Source: Alloyangia pacifica
Lineage (GTDB): Bacteria > Pseudomonadota > Alphaproteobacteria > Rhodobacterales > Rhodobacteraceae
Direction of reading: 5' to 3'
Assembly (NCBI RefSeq): GCF_900116195.1
Contig: NZ_FOZW01000001.1
Location: forward strand, 496,001-560,000
Length of the DNA stretch: 64,000 nucleotides
In this document: positions 63,914-64,000 of the stretch, in pieces
Layout of the letters: the number at the start of each line of letters is the position of its first letter
Numbering within the stretch: the first letter of the stretch is position 1
The notes under the pieces: model-generated
What the model was told of the DNA's origin: nothing
The model's input: only the letters and a program-made list of their open reading frames with translations
The model's database searches: none
Translations under genes and position numbers: made by a program

Positions 63914-64000
63914 ATGACCAGACCTCTCCAAATCCTGCGCCTTTTGCCGCTCGCCGCCCTGCTGGGTGCGATGCCGGCCTATGCGCAGGACGCAGCGGAC
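63914..64000 (+). CDS. Exported protein, N-terminal 29 residues only
   Basis: ATG at 63914 after GGGGGA opens a frame that runs to the window edge. The 29 visible residues are a Sec signal peptide (basic start, LLPLAALLGAMP core, cleavage near AYAQD). No domain can be assigned. Confidence 0.7.
   Translation, partial: MTRPLQILRLLPLAALLGAMPAYAQDAAD

Overview
The window is high-GC, gene-dense chromosomal DNA from an alphaproteobacterium, most likely a marine member of the Rhodobacteraceae (roseobacter group). Support comes from the gene set (cobalamin-dependent ribonucleotide reductase, class II DAHP synthase, paired cold-shock domains, PAS_5 protein, GbdR-like regulator, UdgX with its radical-SAM partner), a LexA box of the GTTC-N7-GTTC type, GGAAC-N16/17-CGTT promoter-like sites, and two copies of a GC-rich intergenic hairpin element ending in GGGGGCGGAGCCCCC. 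There is no phage, transposon, integron or CRISPR array; almost everything looks like core genome. A species cannot be assigned from the sequence alone.

Layout. 1-8 kb: a truncated ppiD, an aminotransferase, the divergent hxlR/qorB redox pair, gpt, fabI, pdxH, a double cold-shock-domain gene overlapping a DUF192 gene, and tRNA-Pro(TGG). 8-12 kb: nrdJ. 12-14.5 kb: an acyl-CoA synthetase divergent from an XRE-cupin regulator, and a CsbD-like stress gene. 14.8-20.6 kb: a branched-chain-amino-acid-type ABC transporter operon. 20.8-24.7 kb: a GbdR-like regulator, class II DAHP synthase and two small secreted proteins. 24.7-29.6 kb: a gpsA-ggpP-ggpS operon predicted to make glucosylglycerol, divergent from galU. 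29.6-33.2 kb: a PAS protein, yicC-gmk-gamma carbonic anhydrase and a zinc-ribbon protein. 33.5-42.9 kb: a PLP enzyme coupled to phoR, a ParB-like gene, and the Pho-box-controlled pstSCAB-phoU-phoB operon. 43-46.2 kb: a marR-emrB-emrA efflux operon. 46.6-48.5 kb: rpsB and tsf. 49-51.4 kb: aroQ-luxR and dedA with a small membrane protein. 51.5-55.2 kb: an oxidoreductase, psuK-psuG and a DUF502 gene. 55.2-58 kb: a LexA-box-preceded radical-SAM/UdgX operon. 58-64 kb: 3-hydroxybutyrate dehydrogenase, a strong small-RNA candidate, a YejA-like binding protein with an entericidin, a K+ channel with a HerA-like ATPase, more small-RNA-like units, and the start of an exported protein.

How parts work together. 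The most coherent unit is the 27-29.5 kb locus: GpsA makes glycerol-3-phosphate, the GgpS-type glycosyltransferase joins glucose to it, and the HAD phosphatase releases glucosylglycerol, an osmoprotectant. GGAAC-N16-CGTT and GGAAC-N17-CGTT sites face both ways in the gap shared with galU, and a third site precedes the CsbD-like gene, suggesting a general-stress/osmotic regulon. Other regulatory logic readable from the DNA includes three 11-bp-spaced Pho-box repeats before pstS, a LexA box at the DNA-repair operon, a three-half-site operator before nrdJ, and a minus-strand transcript of about 78 nt at 59.2 kb with a good promoter and terminator.
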